Assembly (NCBI RefSeq): GCF_013248965.1
Contig: NZ_JABRVQ010000014.1
Span: forward strand, 1 to 64,000
Reading direction: 5' to 3'
Source: Psychrobacter okhotskensis
GTDB lineage: Bacteria > Pseudomonadota > Gammaproteobacteria > Pseudomonadales > Moraxellaceae
Length of the DNA: 64,000 nucleotides
Shown: positions 35,327-44,861 of the stretch, piece by piece
Layout of the letters: each line of letters opens with the position of its first letter
How positions within the stretch are numbered: position 1 is the first letter of the stretch
Notes under the pieces: model-generated
What the model saw: the letters and a program-made list of their open reading frames with translations, nothing else
The model's database searches: none
Told to the model about the DNA's origin: nothing
Position numbers and translations under genes: made by a program

Positions 35327-35911
35327 ATGGCAATTATTATCGGGATTGACCCAGGCTCACGTATGACGGGTTATGGTATCGTGCAACAAACGGGCGATAA
35401 GCTGACGTATATTGATGCGGGTACTATTCGTACGGATACCAAAGAGATGCCTGAACGCCTAAAGCGTATTTTTAATGGCTTGACGCGTATTACTCAGCAC
35501 CATTTAAAATATGCAGAAGAGCCTATCTATACGGCAATTGAACAAGTATTCATGGCAGAAAACCCAGACTCTGCGCTGAAACTTGGGCAAGCAAGAGGCG
35601 CAGCCATCGCCGCGATGGTGGCACTGGATTTGGAAGTATCAGAGTATACCGCACGCCAGATTAAACAGGCGGTTTGCGGTTATGGTGCCGCAGCCAAAGA
35701 ACAAGTACAGGAGATGGTCTGCCGCATACTGTCTTTAGATGTCGTGCCACAACAAGATGCCGCTGATGGTCTTGCCTGCGCCATTTGTCATGCGCACTCA
35801 AGCCATTCAATGAACAAATTGCTCCTAAATAGCGCCATGCGTGGACGCGGGGCCTCTAAGAAAAAAGGACGCTGGCGTTTAACCGAAGAAGACTTAGGTA
35901 ACTTACGATAA
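35327..35911 (+). CDS. ruvC: Crossover junction endodeoxyribonuclease RuvC
   Basis: A 194-residue Holliday junction resolvase. Catalytic acidic residues lie in [14 protein letters not shown] (Asp7), the Glu in [24 protein letters not shown], and the C-terminal pair in [18 protein letters not shown]. The C-terminus ([18 protein letters not shown]) is longer and more basic than in E. coli (173 residues). The frame is open to 35255, but GGAAG stands before the ATG at 35327 and the family begins there. It is apart from ruvAB (17867-19655). Confidence 0.97.
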   Translation: MAIIIGIDPGSRMTGYGIVQQTGDKLTYIDAGTIRTDTKEMPERLKRIFNGLTRITQHHLKYAEEPIYTAIEQVFMAENPDSALKLGQARGAAIAAMVALDLEVSEYTARQIKQAVCGYGAAAKEQVQEMVCRILSLDVVPQQDAADGLACAICHAHSSHSMNKLLLNSAMRGRGASKKKGRWRLTEEDLGNLR

Positions 35912-35952
35912 GATAAGAAGCCAAAATATAATAAAATAAAGAAAATCTCCAT

Positions 35953-35985
35953 AAAAAAACACGCGATCAAATGATGCGTGTTTTT
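35953..35985. terminator. Terminator after ruvC
   Basis: AAAAACACGC-GATCAAATGAT-GCGTGTTTTT, a stem with A and T tracts, between the converging ruvC and lipoprotein genes. Confidence 0.88.
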
Positions 35986-36048
35986 GGTTTAAACCAATGC
36001 TGTTAATAGTTTTTGAAAACCAGCATCTAAATAAAGCTGTTGACCAAC

Positions 36049-36993
36049 TTACTCTACCACAGAACTTTCAATCACCGCATCCAATACATAGGCGTACGCT
36101 TCGGTTGACTCATTATCAGGATTTTCGATGTCATTGACTTGATAGCGTTGTAGGCGTAGTACTTCTTCGTGCATGCCGTCGTGCTGGTAGCCATCAATAT
36201 CACCGTTGAATGCCGTCCACTCACCTTCGCTGGTTTTCAGGCCTTGATCATCATAAGTGACAGGCTTGACTTGCAGGCACATACTCGAATCACCATCGCC
36301 ACAAGCCACTTTTTCACTATTCACGGCCCAAAATACGGTCTTGCCTTTACCACTGTACTTTGCTTGTGCCGTAAGCCTACCCGTCCAAACCAAAGTCATC
36401 GAATCATTGGTCACTTGCGTCAATAGTGGAGGCTCACCTGCAGACACAGACAGCTCACTATTACCTTGCATCAACGTATTCAACAGATTTTCTGCACTAT
36501 CAAGATCGCCACAAGACATCTTGGTACTCATACTGTCTTCGGTCGTCAGTGTCTGGGCTTGTAACTCGTAGCCAGCACTCATCGTATTGCAACCAACGCT
36601 ATAACTTAAGGTGTTTTGACCTTGATGTTGATTGAATAATAGCGTCACCTGGTCGTTAATATTCATTAGTGGTGCTAATGCTTGAGCGCTCGCATCCTTG
36701 GCAGTCAAGAGTGTCCAACGATAGCGAGCGAGGTTGGCAATCATTTGTTGTTCTGGGCTAAGTTCGGCGACCTTAGACGCGTCTACTGTCTCGTCAATAT
36801 CAGACTCATTAATATCAGCGCCATTCTCAATCTCCGCTGCACTACCGATGACCTCTGCACTTTGCGTAGTGTCTGACGCCTCATTTTCGGCAGGTGGCGC
36901 GTTCTTCTGACACGCTCCCAATGTCAGGATTACTGCCAATACACTGGGCAATAACAGTAATTTTGTGGTGGGTTGTGTCTTCATACCTACCAT
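36049..36993 (-). CDS. META and DUF4377 domain lipoprotein
   Basis: A 314-residue predicted lipoprotein: signal peptide and lipobox LTLGAC (Cys28), then an acidic linker (about 33-78, with NESDIDETVDAS). Residues about 85-205 form a META/HslJ-type domain (YRWTLLTAKDA, LSYSVGCNTMSAGY, MSCGDLDSAENLLNTLM). Residues about 225-310 match DUF4377 (MCLQVKPVTYDDQG, EWTAFNGDIDGYQHDGMHEEVLRLQRYQV). The function is unknown; HslJ relates to heat shock and novobiocin tolerance. GAGGG lies eight bases before the first ATG, so I keep MVGMKT as the start. The dispersed repeat at 37016-37124 lies just upstream. Confidence 0.85.
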   Translation of the reverse strand: MVGMKTQPTTKLLLLPSVLAVILTLGACQKNAPPAENEASDTTQSAEVIGSAAEIENGADINESDIDETVDASKVAELSPEQQMIANLARYRWTLLTAKDASAQALAPLMNINDQVTLLFNQHQGQNTLSYSVGCNTMSAGYELQAQTLTTEDSMSTKMSCGDLDSAENLLNTLMQGNSELSVSAGEPPLLTQVTNDSMTLVWTGRLTAQAKYSGKGKTVFWAVNSEKVACGDGDSSMCLQVKPVTYDDQGLKTSEGEWTAFNGDIDGYQHDGMHEEVLRLQRYQVNDIENPDNESTEAYAYVLDAVIESSVVE

Positions 36994-37015
36994 ATTACAT
37001 CCCTCTTACTAAGGT

Positions 37016-37124
37016 TATAGTCAATCTTATATAAATTGGATACGCTGTCCGCCTTGCTTAGCCTACTAGCTGTAGTACTTTGGCTCGCTTTCCTTGTCTC
37101 CAAACTATATATTGATCGACTATA
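37016..37124. repeat. Dispersed inverted-repeat element, copy 2 (best preserved)
   Basis: A 109-bp element with ends TATAGTCAATCTTATATAAA and, reverse-complemented from the right, TATAGTCGATCAATATATAG, which agree at most positions. The interior is CTTGCTTAGCCTACTAGCTG, then GTAGTACTT and CTCGCTTTCCTTGTC. It has no reading frame. It sits 22 bp before the lipoprotein start, where it could affect transcription. Similar stretches lie at 6712-6836 and 42922-43029. The rest of the 424-bp gap holds no gene; a terminator is at 37311-37355. Confidence 0.65.
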
Positions 37125-37310
37125 TCTAATATCTACTTTTACTGTATTAACTTATAAAGATTTTTATCTTTATTTATATCGATAAAACTAATAGCAGCAA
37201 TCCGGTACAATTTAACTACTATAACCTCGATCCTATTGTCTTATGTAATGAAACGTTTCGTTTTATTAATTGTTTTTTAAGTCCGCCTTCTAAATGGACA
37301 TAGTAAGTCC

Positions 37311-37355
37311 AAAAAAAATAGGGATGATCAACAGATTTTGTTAACCATCCCTATT
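37311..37355 (-). terminator. Terminator of the glutathione transferase gene
   Basis: On the minus strand AATAGGGATG, an inner GTTAAC pairing region and CATCCCTATT are followed by eight T residues. Confidence 0.87.
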
Positions 37356-37416
37356 TGGACGTTCAGTACACAGCACAAAATATTTAGGGCTTTAGCAGAT
37401 AAGGATTAAATGTTCA

Positions 37417-38079
37417 CTATTCATTAGCTTCCGTAGGCTTCGCTTTTGCCATTTTTTTAATGCTAAAGCGCTCATGCATTCTCGCATAAAACTGCGCAAG
37501 GTTTTCGCCATGGGCAGTAGGATCTACTTTTAATGCTTTGCCAAAGTCCAAGCCTAGATATAGCACGATATCTGCAAAGCTCAGTTGATCCCCGACCAAA
37601 TAGTCATGACCTTCTAGGCTGGTTTCAAAGTATGCCAAAGCTTTGACCGCACGAGCGATGGATGGTGCTACAAATTCAGGGACTTGCTCAACACGTTGTG
37701 CCTTTGATGGATGGCTGTGTTGAAAGGCCAACATCAAGTTATAAAGCACTTCAAACTCCGCAATACGGCGCATCGAACAGACTTGTGCACGCTGAACCAC
37801 ATCATTGCCCATCACTGAGCGCTCACCATAAACGCGGTCAAGGTATTCACAAACCGCCTGCGAATCATTGAGCACTGTGCCATCATCTAGGGTTAAAACT
37901 GGCACTGTCTGCATGGGATTTATCTTAGTAAAAGCCTCTGACATCTGTTCTTTGGCAGCAAAATCAATGTCGACCACATCGATATCATCCATATCATCGA
38001 CATCGATACCTTTTGAGGCAAGTAATATAAGGGCTTTTCGAGGGTTGGGTGCAGTACGAGTTATATATAGTTTTTTCAT
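37417..38079 (-). CDS. Glutathione S-transferase family protein
   Basis: A 220-residue cytosolic protein with a thioredoxin-like N-terminal domain (MKKLYITRTAPNPRKALILLASKG, INPMQTVPVLTLDDGTVLNDSQAVCEYLDRVYG) and an all-helical C-terminal domain with HDYLVGDQLSFADIVLYLGLDFG, the conserved N-capping segment. The VPVL cis-proline and DSQAV glutathione site are present. The substrate cannot be told. It could help in the same oxidative defence as the peroxiredoxin gene next to it on the strand (38308), but a terminator lies between them. Confidence 0.92.
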   Translation of the reverse strand: MKKLYITRTAPNPRKALILLASKGIDVDDMDDIDVVDIDFAAKEQMSEAFTKINPMQTVPVLTLDDGTVLNDSQAVCEYLDRVYGERSVMGNDVVQRAQVCSMRRIAEFEVLYNLMLAFQHSHPSKAQRVEQVPEFVAPSIARAVKALAYFETSLEGHDYLVGDQLSFADIVLYLGLDFGKALKVDPTAHGENLAQFYARMHERFSIKKMAKAKPTEANE

Positions 38080-38243
38080 GGTAAATTCCTTTTAAGTATT
38101 ATTTCCGAAAAGAACGATAACGGTAAATTTTTATGACTATCGTTGTATCATCAAAGCGCAGAAGCTTGTTATTGCTCGCTTAGCACAGTGACTATTGGTT
38201 TTTATCATAGCAAAACCTTGTCGCTGCTTGTGATATGAATGGT

Positions 38244-38277
38244 AAAAAACCCCATAACAGTAAGTTATAGGGTTTTT
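38244..38277. terminator. Terminator after the peroxiredoxin gene
   Basis: AAAAACCCCATAAC-AGTAA-GTTATAGGGTTTTT forms a long stem with tracts on both sides, about 30 bp after the stop codon. Confidence 0.85.
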
Positions 38278-38307
38278 ATTTTTTAAGCAATTGCAAAAAC
38301 GCTCACT

Positions 38308-38946
38308 TTATTTATTAGGTGCTGGCGTGGTGCGCAAATAAGGCTTAATTTCTGTATGACCTTTAGGATAATTGGCTGCGATGTCTTCATTCTTTACGCT
38401 TGGTGGAATGATAACATCATCGCCGTCCTTCCAATCGACCGGCGTAGCGACGTTATATTTATCAGACAACTGCATGGCGTCAATGACTCGTACAATCTCG
38501 TCAAAGTTACGGCCACAGCTGGCTGGATAGGTTAAGGTCAAGCGTACCTTTTTGTTAGGGTCGATGATAAAGACACTTCTAACCGTCGCTGTATTATCCG
38601 CATTGGGGTGAATCATGTCATAAAGATTGGCTACTGTGCGCTCAGAGTCTGCAATGATAGGAAAGTTGACAGCAGTTCCTTGAGTCTCTTCAATATCGCT
38701 AACCCAGCCTTTGTGATCTTCTAAGCCATCAACTGATAAAGCGATCGCCTTTACATTGCGCTTTTGAAACTCGCCGCCTAATGCCGCAGTACGACCAAGC
38801 TCAGTGGTACATACTGGTGTATAGTCTGCAGGATGCGAAAAGAAAACGACCCAGCTGTCGCCTGCCCAATCGTAAAAATTGATATCGCCTTCTGTGGTTG
38901 TGGCGTCAAAATTCGGTGCGCTGTCACCTAAACGTAAATGTGCCAT
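38308..38946 (-). CDS. 1-Cys peroxiredoxin (Prx6 type)
   Basis: A 212-residue peroxidase. The peroxidatic Cys46 lies in SHPADYTPVCTTELGR, with the Prx6-type C-terminal domain (TYPASCGRNFDEIVRVIDAMQLSD, VATPVDWKDGDDVIIPPSV, FPIIADSERTVANLYDMI). A resolving cysteine of the 2-Cys type at the C-terminus is absent; CGRNF is typical of Prx6. It reduces hydroperoxides in the cytosol. Nothing in the upstream region stands out as an OxyR site. Confidence 0.95.
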   Translation of the reverse strand: MAHLRLGDSAPNFDATTTEGDINFYDWAGDSWVVFFSHPADYTPVCTTELGRTAALGGEFQKRNVKAIALSVDGLEDHKGWVSDIEETQGTAVNFPIIADSERTVANLYDMIHPNADNTATVRSVFIIDPNKKVRLTLTYPASCGRNFDEIVRVIDAMQLSDKYNVATPVDWKDGDDVIIPPSVKNEDIAANYPKGHTEIKPYLRTTPAPNK

Positions 38947-39191
38947 GCTTAATTCCTTAACTATCGTTAGTGATGAGCGCTAGTATCTAAAAGCTAATAT
39001 TAAAAGGTTAGCATCTAAAGAAGGTCATGCGCTCTATTATTATCATTGACGTGTAGCGCTATAAAAATAACGGAGTACCCGTCAGGAAATCCTATTTCAT
39101 CTTAACAAACTGGTTATGAATGTCTTGTGACGGATTGTAATGCGCTTATGCCATTTAGGTCTAAACGCATAAGCTCCGATGAAACCTGCAT

Positions 39192-40004
39192 CTATACCAC
39201 CATCCCAGAGTCCCATAAACAAAACTCGCCAAATTTACCACGTTTGCTGGTACCACCAGCCGCACGGCCAGTATCCGTCAATACCAACTCGCCTTCTTGC
39301 TCTATTAGATAGCCTGCGGCAAGGAGCTTATCGTTTAACTCTTGCGTCTTAAAGCCCAACTCTTTCGCCAGCTTCGCCGTCGTCAGCTTAGAATAATTAG
39401 GCGTTGCCGCTTCTGTAGCGTTACTGGCAACTGAGTCTGTGCTTACCTTGCCAGCACTAGATAGCATACTGGACGTATTTCTCGACCCATTCTTAGAATC
39501 TTTATTAGCGCCATTATTAGAGCCGTTGTTAAGGGCGCTCTTGTTATCGCTATCATGTACTTTTTCAAGTGACATGCGCACTTCATCACTGATACGAATA
39601 ATGCGCTGCGCTTCCTCATAAGTATCAGCATATAATTTGGCATCTTCATTACGATAAATAAGCACCCCCATCTCATTATTATTCACTTGGCTAAACTCAT
39701 AGAGATTGAGGCTGGTAATGATGCATTCATTTTCATTAAGGTAGCATTTGGCATGCAAGTTTTTGCAAAAGCTAGTACGAATAAAGGTCAGGTTTTTTAG
39801 CCAATTAATCTCTTCTGGATGTAAATCATTTTTGCCATAGACAATACGGATATCGATTTTGAGACGATTACGGTCTTCTAACAGCTCTTTAATACGCTCA
39901 TTTAACTTTAAGTAGGGGCTAATAATAATCAATCTGTCAGACGCATTTTTAATCAATTCTTCTAGATGATACGTCGTCCCGCTGCTATTTAAAAATTTTG
40001 CCAT
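39192..40004 (-). CDS. Phospholipase D-like domain protein
   Basis: The 270-residue protein has one PLD-like domain (about 1-150). ASDRLIIISPYLKLNERIKELL begins it, and the active-site-like motif is LHAKCYLNENECIITSLNLYEFS (His-x-Lys at about 104-106, then Ser-x-Asn), so it would dimerise to form one site. A low-complexity Asn/Ser/Gly linker follows (about 155-205). The C-terminal 65 residues (TTAKLAKELGFKTQELNDKLLAAGYL, LTDTGRAAG, GKFGEFCLW) look like a winged-helix domain. Such single-HKD proteins include nucleases of the NgoFVII/BfiI kind and membrane-lipid enzymes. No restriction or methyltransferase gene is adjacent. The function is open. Confidence 0.8.
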   Translation of the reverse strand: MAKFLNSSGTTYHLEELIKNASDRLIIISPYLKLNERIKELLEDRNRLKIDIRIVYGKNDLHPEEINWLKNLTFIRTSFCKNLHAKCYLNENECIITSLNLYEFSQVNNNEMGVLIYRNEDAKLYADTYEEAQRIIRISDEVRMSLEKVHDSDNKSALNNGSNNGANKDSKNGSRNTSSMLSSAGKVSTDSVASNATEAATPNYSKLTTAKLAKELGFKTQELNDKLLAAGYLIEQEGELVLTDTGRAAGGTSKRGKFGEFCLWDSGMVV

Positions 40005-40154
40005 GATTGCACCCTCACACCTTACGATTAAAATTTACACTTATACCATTCACAAAAACTTGAGTAGTAAGGAAAACGCATGCCAGTACTATATTTATTA
40101 GACTAAGCAAGTTTGACAAAACTAATCGTATTTTTTGGGTTTGGTATTATCCAC

Positions 40155-40188
40155 AAAAAAGCCCATCCCTAGCGTACTAGAAATGGGC
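40155..40188 (-). terminator. Terminator of glnS
   Basis: On the minus strand GGCCCAT, a 16-base loop and ATGGGC are followed by six T residues, about 65 bp after the glnS stop. Confidence 0.82.
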
Positions 40189-40254
40189 CAGCTTGCAAAC
40201 TACTTTTGTTTAGTATTGTCTCAAATAAACGCTAGTAGCGCTAATCGCAATAAA

Positions 40255-41994
40255 TTAAGCCGGTTTATAGCTGTCACGTAAGCTGACGATTTGATTAAAG
40301 ACAGGCTGGTCACTGCTGTGCTCTTCGCTATCAGAGATAAAATAGCCTTCACGCTCAAACTGAAAGCGTGTGCCAGCATCCGCATTGACCAATGATGGCT
40401 CAACCACGGCATTTAGCTTGGTCAACGAGTTAGGATTCAATGCTTGATGCACGTCAGCGACGCTACTCGGATCTTCGACACTGAATAGCTGCTCGTATAA
40501 GCGCACGGTGGCTGGAACCCCTTGGCTGGCCGATACCCAATGAATCACACCTTTGACCTTACGACCTTCAGGGTTATTGCCTAGCGTTGCCGGATCAATC
40601 GTTGCTTTTAGCTCAACGACATTGCCTGCATCATCTAGCACATGCTCAGTCACAGCCAAGACATAGGTATTACGCAGACGGATTTCTGGTTTTTCCGGTG
40701 ATAGACGCTTATAACCTGCTGGCGGCTCAATCTCGTAGTCGCCTTGATCGATATAAAGCGTCTCGGTAAACGGAATCTCACGCTCACCCATATCAACATT
40801 AGGATGGTTTGGCTGCGTCAACCATAAGGTTTGCGTCTCAGCGTCAAAACGCGCATTGACGCTATCTGCTTTGAGCGTTTCCCACTGGCTGACCGCATCG
40901 CTAAAGTTTGTAATTGTGACTTTTAACGGCTTAAGTACTGCCATGCCACGTGCCGTGGTATTGTCTAACGACTGACGAATACTAAACTCTAGCAGACGCA
41001 TATCGGTCACACCATCCGCTTTAGAGATACCAACTCGATCACAAAAGTCACGTAAGCCTTCAGGCGTATAGCCACGGCGACGCATACCAGCGACGGTCGG
41101 CATACGCGGATCATCCCAGCCATCGACAATACCCTCATCGACCAATTGCTTGAGCTTACGCTTACTGGTCAAGGTATGGTCGACATTGAGGCGTGAGAAC
41201 TCATACTGATGCGGTGGTTGCTCGAAGCCGATTTTATTGACGATCCAATCATAAAACGGACGATGATCTTCAAACTCTAGCGTACATAACGAATGGGTAA
41301 TGCCTTCTAGCGCATCTGACAACGGATGGGCAAAATCATACATAGGATAGATGCACCATTTATCACCGGTCTGATGATGTTCTTGATGCATCACACGATA
41401 GATAATGGGGTCGCGCATGTTCATATTGGCATCAGACATGTCAATTTTGGCACGCAATACCGCTTTGCCGTCTTCGAACTTACCGTTTTTCATGTCTTCG
41501 AACAACTTTAAGTTGTCTGCGACACTGGCATCACGCTGTGGTGACGGTTTGCCGGCTTCATTAAATGAGCCACGATTATCGCGGATTTGCTCTGGAGTTT
41601 GTAAGTCGACATACGCATCACCCTGCTCAATCAATTGTACCGCCCACGCATACAACTGGTCAAAGTAGCTAGAAGCATGTAGCGCCTCGCCTGCCCAGTC
41701 AAAGCCCAACCACTGCACATCGTTTTTGATATTGTCGATGTAATCTTGTTTTTCTGCGGTTGGATTGGTGTCGTCGTAGCGCAAATGACAGATGCCACCA
41801 AACTCTTTAGCGACGCCAAAGTTTAGACAGATAGATTTAACGTGACCCAAGTGCAAGTAGCCGTTTGGCTCAGGCGGAAAACGGGTTACAATCTGCTGGT
41901 ATTTTTGCGCATTGACATCGTCACGAATGATATTACGAATAAAGTCGTTTTTTTGTTCATCTTTCTGTACATTGTTGTTTGAGTGCTCACTCAT
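40255..41994 (-). CDS. glnS: Glutaminyl-tRNA synthetase
   Basis: A 579-residue class I synthetase. The HIGH-type motif is PPEPNGYLHLGHVKSICLNFG and the KMSKS-type motif VDHTLTSKRKL. RYDDTNPTAEKQDYIDNI, GFDWAG, DFAHPLSDALEGITHSLCTLEFEDHRPFYDW and DDPRMPTVAGMRRRGYTPEGLRDFC mark GlnRS. Two C-terminal beta-barrel domains bind the anticodon. Presence of GlnRS is normal for gammaproteobacteria. Confidence 0.98.
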   Translation of the reverse strand: MSEHSNNNVQKDEQKNDFIRNIIRDDVNAQKYQQIVTRFPPEPNGYLHLGHVKSICLNFGVAKEFGGICHLRYDDTNPTAEKQDYIDNIKNDVQWLGFDWAGEALHASSYFDQLYAWAVQLIEQGDAYVDLQTPEQIRDNRGSFNEAGKPSPQRDASVADNLKLFEDMKNGKFEDGKAVLRAKIDMSDANMNMRDPIIYRVMHQEHHQTGDKWCIYPMYDFAHPLSDALEGITHSLCTLEFEDHRPFYDWIVNKIGFEQPPHQYEFSRLNVDHTLTSKRKLKQLVDEGIVDGWDDPRMPTVAGMRRRGYTPEGLRDFCDRVGISKADGVTDMRLLEFSIRQSLDNTTARGMAVLKPLKVTITNFSDAVSQWETLKADSVNARFDAETQTLWLTQPNHPNVDMGEREIPFTETLYIDQGDYEIEPPAGYKRLSPEKPEIRLRNTYVLAVTEHVLDDAGNVVELKATIDPATLGNNPEGRKVKGVIHWVSASQGVPATVRLYEQLFSVEDPSSVADVHQALNPNSLTKLNAVVEPSLVNADAGTRFQFEREGYFISDSEEHSSDQPVFNQIVSLRDSYKPA

Positions 41995-42360
41995 CGGGCA
42001 TTGCTCCTAACGCAAATTGTCCATTCATGCCGCGTGCCATCACGCCCCATGAAAAATTAAACCAAGCTGTTAAGACTAACCAATAAAATCAAATAGTTAG
42101 CATTAAGGTATTAAAAATAAATGGTCAAAAACTCAGTTATTAAAATTGGGGTGTCAAAATTAACGTATTGACACTGGCGTTCAAAAACCATTAAAAAGGG
42201 AAAGTTGCGTTATTCTATCAGCTTTTGCAAATGCATTAACAGCCTGATACATGACAGACGACAAAAAAGCCGTTAGACTAACGCTAACTTTTAACCACCA
42301 ACTTTTTATCCACCACTTAACAGCGTCATTTTAGGCGCTGCAATCAAAAAGGATTATCCC
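41995..42360. other. Divergent gap between glnS and the cyclophilin gene
   Basis: No gene is seen. Promoters for both genes should lie here. A short GCCGTTAG/CTAACG(C) pairing lies at about 42269-42284. Confidence 0.55.
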
Positions 42361-42876
42361 ATGGTAGACATGCCACCAGTAGTAGAACTTGACACCAGTA
42401 TGGGTGCGATCGTTATCGAACTCAACGAAGAAAAAGCACCAAAAACGGTAGAGAACTTTTTAAACTATGTAAAGTCTGGTCATTATGACGGCACGATTTT
42501 TCATCGCATTATTGATGGCTTTATGATTCAAGGCGGCGGAATGGACGCCGAAATGAATGAAAAAGCAACCAACGCACCCGTTGAAAACGAAGCGGACAAT
42601 GGTCTAAAAAACGACAAAGGTACGATTGCGATGGCGCGTACGCAAGATCCGCATTCAGCAACCAGCCAGTTTTTCGTTAACGTCAAAGACAACGACTTCC
42701 TAAACCACTCTGGCAAAAACATGCAGGGTTGGGGCTATACGGTATTTGGTAAAGTAACCAGCGGTATGGACGTCATCGAAAAAATGCGCGGCGTACCAAC
42801 GGGTCGTTTCGGCATGCATGCTGACGTACCAAAAGAGCCAGTCATTATCAATTCAGCGACTATAGTCTCTGAATAA
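42361..42876 (+). CDS. ppiB: Peptidyl-prolyl cis-trans isomerase, cyclophilin type
   Basis: A 171-residue cyclophilin without signal peptide, so cytosolic as PpiB. Motifs: [53 protein letters not shown], with the catalytic Arg in FHRII, then [30 protein letters not shown] and [18 protein letters not shown]. It is followed on the same strand by lpxH, with a repeat element between. Confidence 0.96.
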   Translation: MVDMPPVVELDTSMGAIVIELNEEKAPKTVENFLNYVKSGHYDGTIFHRIIDGFMIQGGGMDAEMNEKATNAPVENEADNGLKNDKGTIAMARTQDPHSATSQFFVNVKDNDFLNHSGKNMQGWGYTVFGKVTSGMDVIEKMRGVPTGRFGMHADVPKEPVIINSATIVSE

Positions 42877-42921
42877 GTTGTTTCTGAATAAGCAACTTGA
42901 ACGAGTACATTTTTAATAATC

Positions 42922-43029
42922 TATAGTGAAACAAATATGAATCTAGTACAAGGAAGACAAGCGAAAATTGTACGACTAGTACAGTAAGCGAGTCTGACGC
43001 CATAATAGGTTTATATTTGGTTTACTACA
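42922..43029. repeat. Dispersed inverted-repeat element, copy 3
   Basis: A 108-bp stretch with ends TATAGTGAAACAAATATGAA and, reverse-complemented from the right, TGTAGTAAACCAAATATAAA. The interior has AGGAAGACAAGCG, GTACGACTAGTACAG and AAGCGAG, which resemble the reverse complement of copy 2. It lies between the cyclophilin gene and lpxH, ending 15 bp before the lpxH start. Confidence 0.55.
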
Positions 43030-43044
43030 TTAGGACAAGGATAA

Positions 43045-43905
43045 ATGCAAAGTTTTGACCACCTAATTACCACCCGCCCTCATAGCGTGCGGCAAGTATT
43101 GATTAGCGATTTGCATTTATCACCGGAAGAGCCTGCCTTAGTGCAGGCTTTTTTGGCGCTGCTCGATGATTGCCTTGCTCTGCCTGCGTTAAAACGTTTG
43201 TTTATCTTAGGCGATTGGTTTGAGGTTTGGCTGGGTGATGATGTTTATTTGTCCTTATCAGAAGACGAGCGTCAAACCCATTGGCTCACACCATTAATTG
43301 TCAAATTAAAAAAACTACGGATCGCAGGTTGCGAGATTTTAGTCATGCATGGTAATCGTGACTTTTTATTAGGGCAGCCATTTTGCAATTTATTTGGCGG
43401 TGAGCTGATTAACGAGCCTTACCCTGTAGCGGTTGGACAGCAGAATTATCGCTTAGAGCATGGCGACGCGCTATGTACTGATGATAAGAAATATCAGTTT
43501 TTTCGCAAAGTGATGCGTAACCCGTTAATCCAGTGGTATTTGCTGAATAAACCGCTAAAAAAACGCCTGGCTATCGCAGAGAACATGCGTAAAAAAAGTC
43601 AAAAAAATAACGCCAATAAAGCGGCGCATATTATGGACGTTAATGAAAAATCAGTGGCAGCCGCAGTGAATAATCACGATGCGCTATTACACGGACATAC
43701 TCATCGTCCAGATATTCATCAGACGGCTAATGACAAAATCCGTTACGTTCTTGGTGATTGGCGCTTGCTCGACGAAGACAAACGTCAACCCAAAGTCGTG
43801 GTGGTCGTTGGCGCAATTACGACAGAAGGTGAAGATTCAGCAAGCAACCATTCTAAAGGTAACAATACTGAATTTGGCTTGTTTGAATTTAAATATTCAG
43901 TGTAG
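43045..43905 (+). CDS. lpxH: UDP-2,3-diacylglucosamine diphosphatase
   Basis: A 286-residue metallophosphoesterase of lipid A synthesis that makes lipid X from UDP-2,3-diacylglucosamine. The metal-binding blocks are SDLHLSPEEP, LGDWFEVWLGDD, HGNRDFLLG, LEHGDALCTDD and HGHTHRPDIH. It is about 45 residues longer than E. coli LpxH, by an insert before the HGHTH block (KKSQKNNANKAAHIM) and a C-terminal tail. AGGACAAGGAT precedes the ATG. Confidence 0.96.
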   Translation: MQSFDHLITTRPHSVRQVLISDLHLSPEEPALVQAFLALLDDCLALPALKRLFILGDWFEVWLGDDVYLSLSEDERQTHWLTPLIVKLKKLRIAGCEILVMHGNRDFLLGQPFCNLFGGELINEPYPVAVGQQNYRLEHGDALCTDDKKYQFFRKVMRNPLIQWYLLNKPLKKRLAIAENMRKKSQKNNANKAAHIMDVNEKSVAAAVNNHDALLHGHTHRPDIHQTANDKIRYVLGDWRLLDEDKRQPKVVVVVGAITTEGEDSASNHSKGNNTEFGLFEFKYSV

Positions 43906-43938
43906 AGTTCGCCTCATCAAGTACCCTTCATTTAAAAG

Positions 43939-43975
43939 AAAAAGGGTCTGTTGCATAAGTAACAGACCCTTTTTT
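43939..43975. terminator. Bidirectional terminator between lpxH and orn
   Basis: AAAAAGGGTCTGTT-GCATAAGT-AACAGACCCTTTTTT, a perfect stem between converging genes. Confidence 0.92.
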
Positions 43976-44027
43976 ATAGCTTTTCACATTTCACATTCTG
44001 CGAACCGTTATTCTGCTCACCATTATC

Positions 44028-44615
44028 CTAAGGCATGAGTTTAAAGAAATGCTGACGATAATGTTTTAGCTCACGGATAGAATCGCGAATATCGTCTAAG
44101 GCTAAATGACTGCCACCTTTTTCAAAATTTCTGAGAATATCAGGACGCCAGCGAAAGCACAGCTCTTTAATCGATGAGACATCCAGGTTGCGATAGTGGA
44201 AAAATCGCTCAAGCTCTGGCATTTGACGCGCCATAAAGCGGCGATCTTGGCAGATTGAGTTACCACACATGGGCGACTTACCACTATCGACCCATTTATT
44301 AAGGAACTTAATGGTTTCAGCTTCTGCTTCTGCCAAGGTCACGGTACTACGGCGTACACGGTCAACCAAGCCTGATTGGCCATGTTGCTTGGTATTCCAG
44401 TCATCCATTTTATTTAACACTTGATCCGATACCTTGATCGCAAACACAGGCCCTTCGGCAAGGACATTGAGATCCTCATCCGTCACCACGGTAGCAATCT
44501 CGATGATTTCATCGTTGATGGTATCAAGTCCGGTCATTTCTAGGTCAATCCATACCAACCCTTTTTTACCTTGATTTTTGATTTTGATTTTATTGGGATG
44601 GTCGCCGGTAGTCAT
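44028..44615 (-). CDS. orn: Oligoribonuclease
   Basis: A DEDDh exonuclease of about 195 residues that degrades dinucleotides and short RNAs, including pGpG from cyclic di-GMP. Motifs: [27 protein letters not shown] (Asp, Glu), [35 protein letters not shown] and [18 protein letters not shown] with the final His-x-Asp. The frame is open six codons more, but AGGA stands seven bases before the ATG at 44615. Divergent from rsgA, as is usual in gammaproteobacteria. Confidence 0.97.
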   Translation of the reverse strand: MTTGDHPNKIKIKNQGKKGLVWIDLEMTGLDTINDEIIEIATVVTDEDLNVLAEGPVFAIKVSDQVLNKMDDWNTKQHGQSGLVDRVRRSTVTLAEAEAETIKFLNKWVDSGKSPMCGNSICQDRRFMARQMPELERFFHYRNLDVSSIKELCFRWRPDILRNFEKGGSHLALDDIRDSIRELKHYRQHFFKLMP

Positions 44616-44861
44616 AAAATATCCTATGGTCAATAAAGTTTGAGACAGTTTTGCAGCTGAGACAATTTTGTAGCAATGTTACTTAAATAAATCATCAATA
44701 GCTGGCAATGTGCAAATGACATGGCGATGCGCCTATTAGCTCGTAACGCCTAAAAAAACTCAAACATTACAAAACCACTGTCTGGCACAAGCGCTTTAGG
44801 CTGTATGTTAGCAAATTTTCACGCTACACTTAGCAATATTTTTTTAATAGGTCACACTCCC

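Noticed and set aside
6712..43029. Could the repeated elements be CRISPR or attachment sites?
   Set aside because: The copies are single, dispersed and imperfect, with inverted ends and no spacers or integrase nearby.
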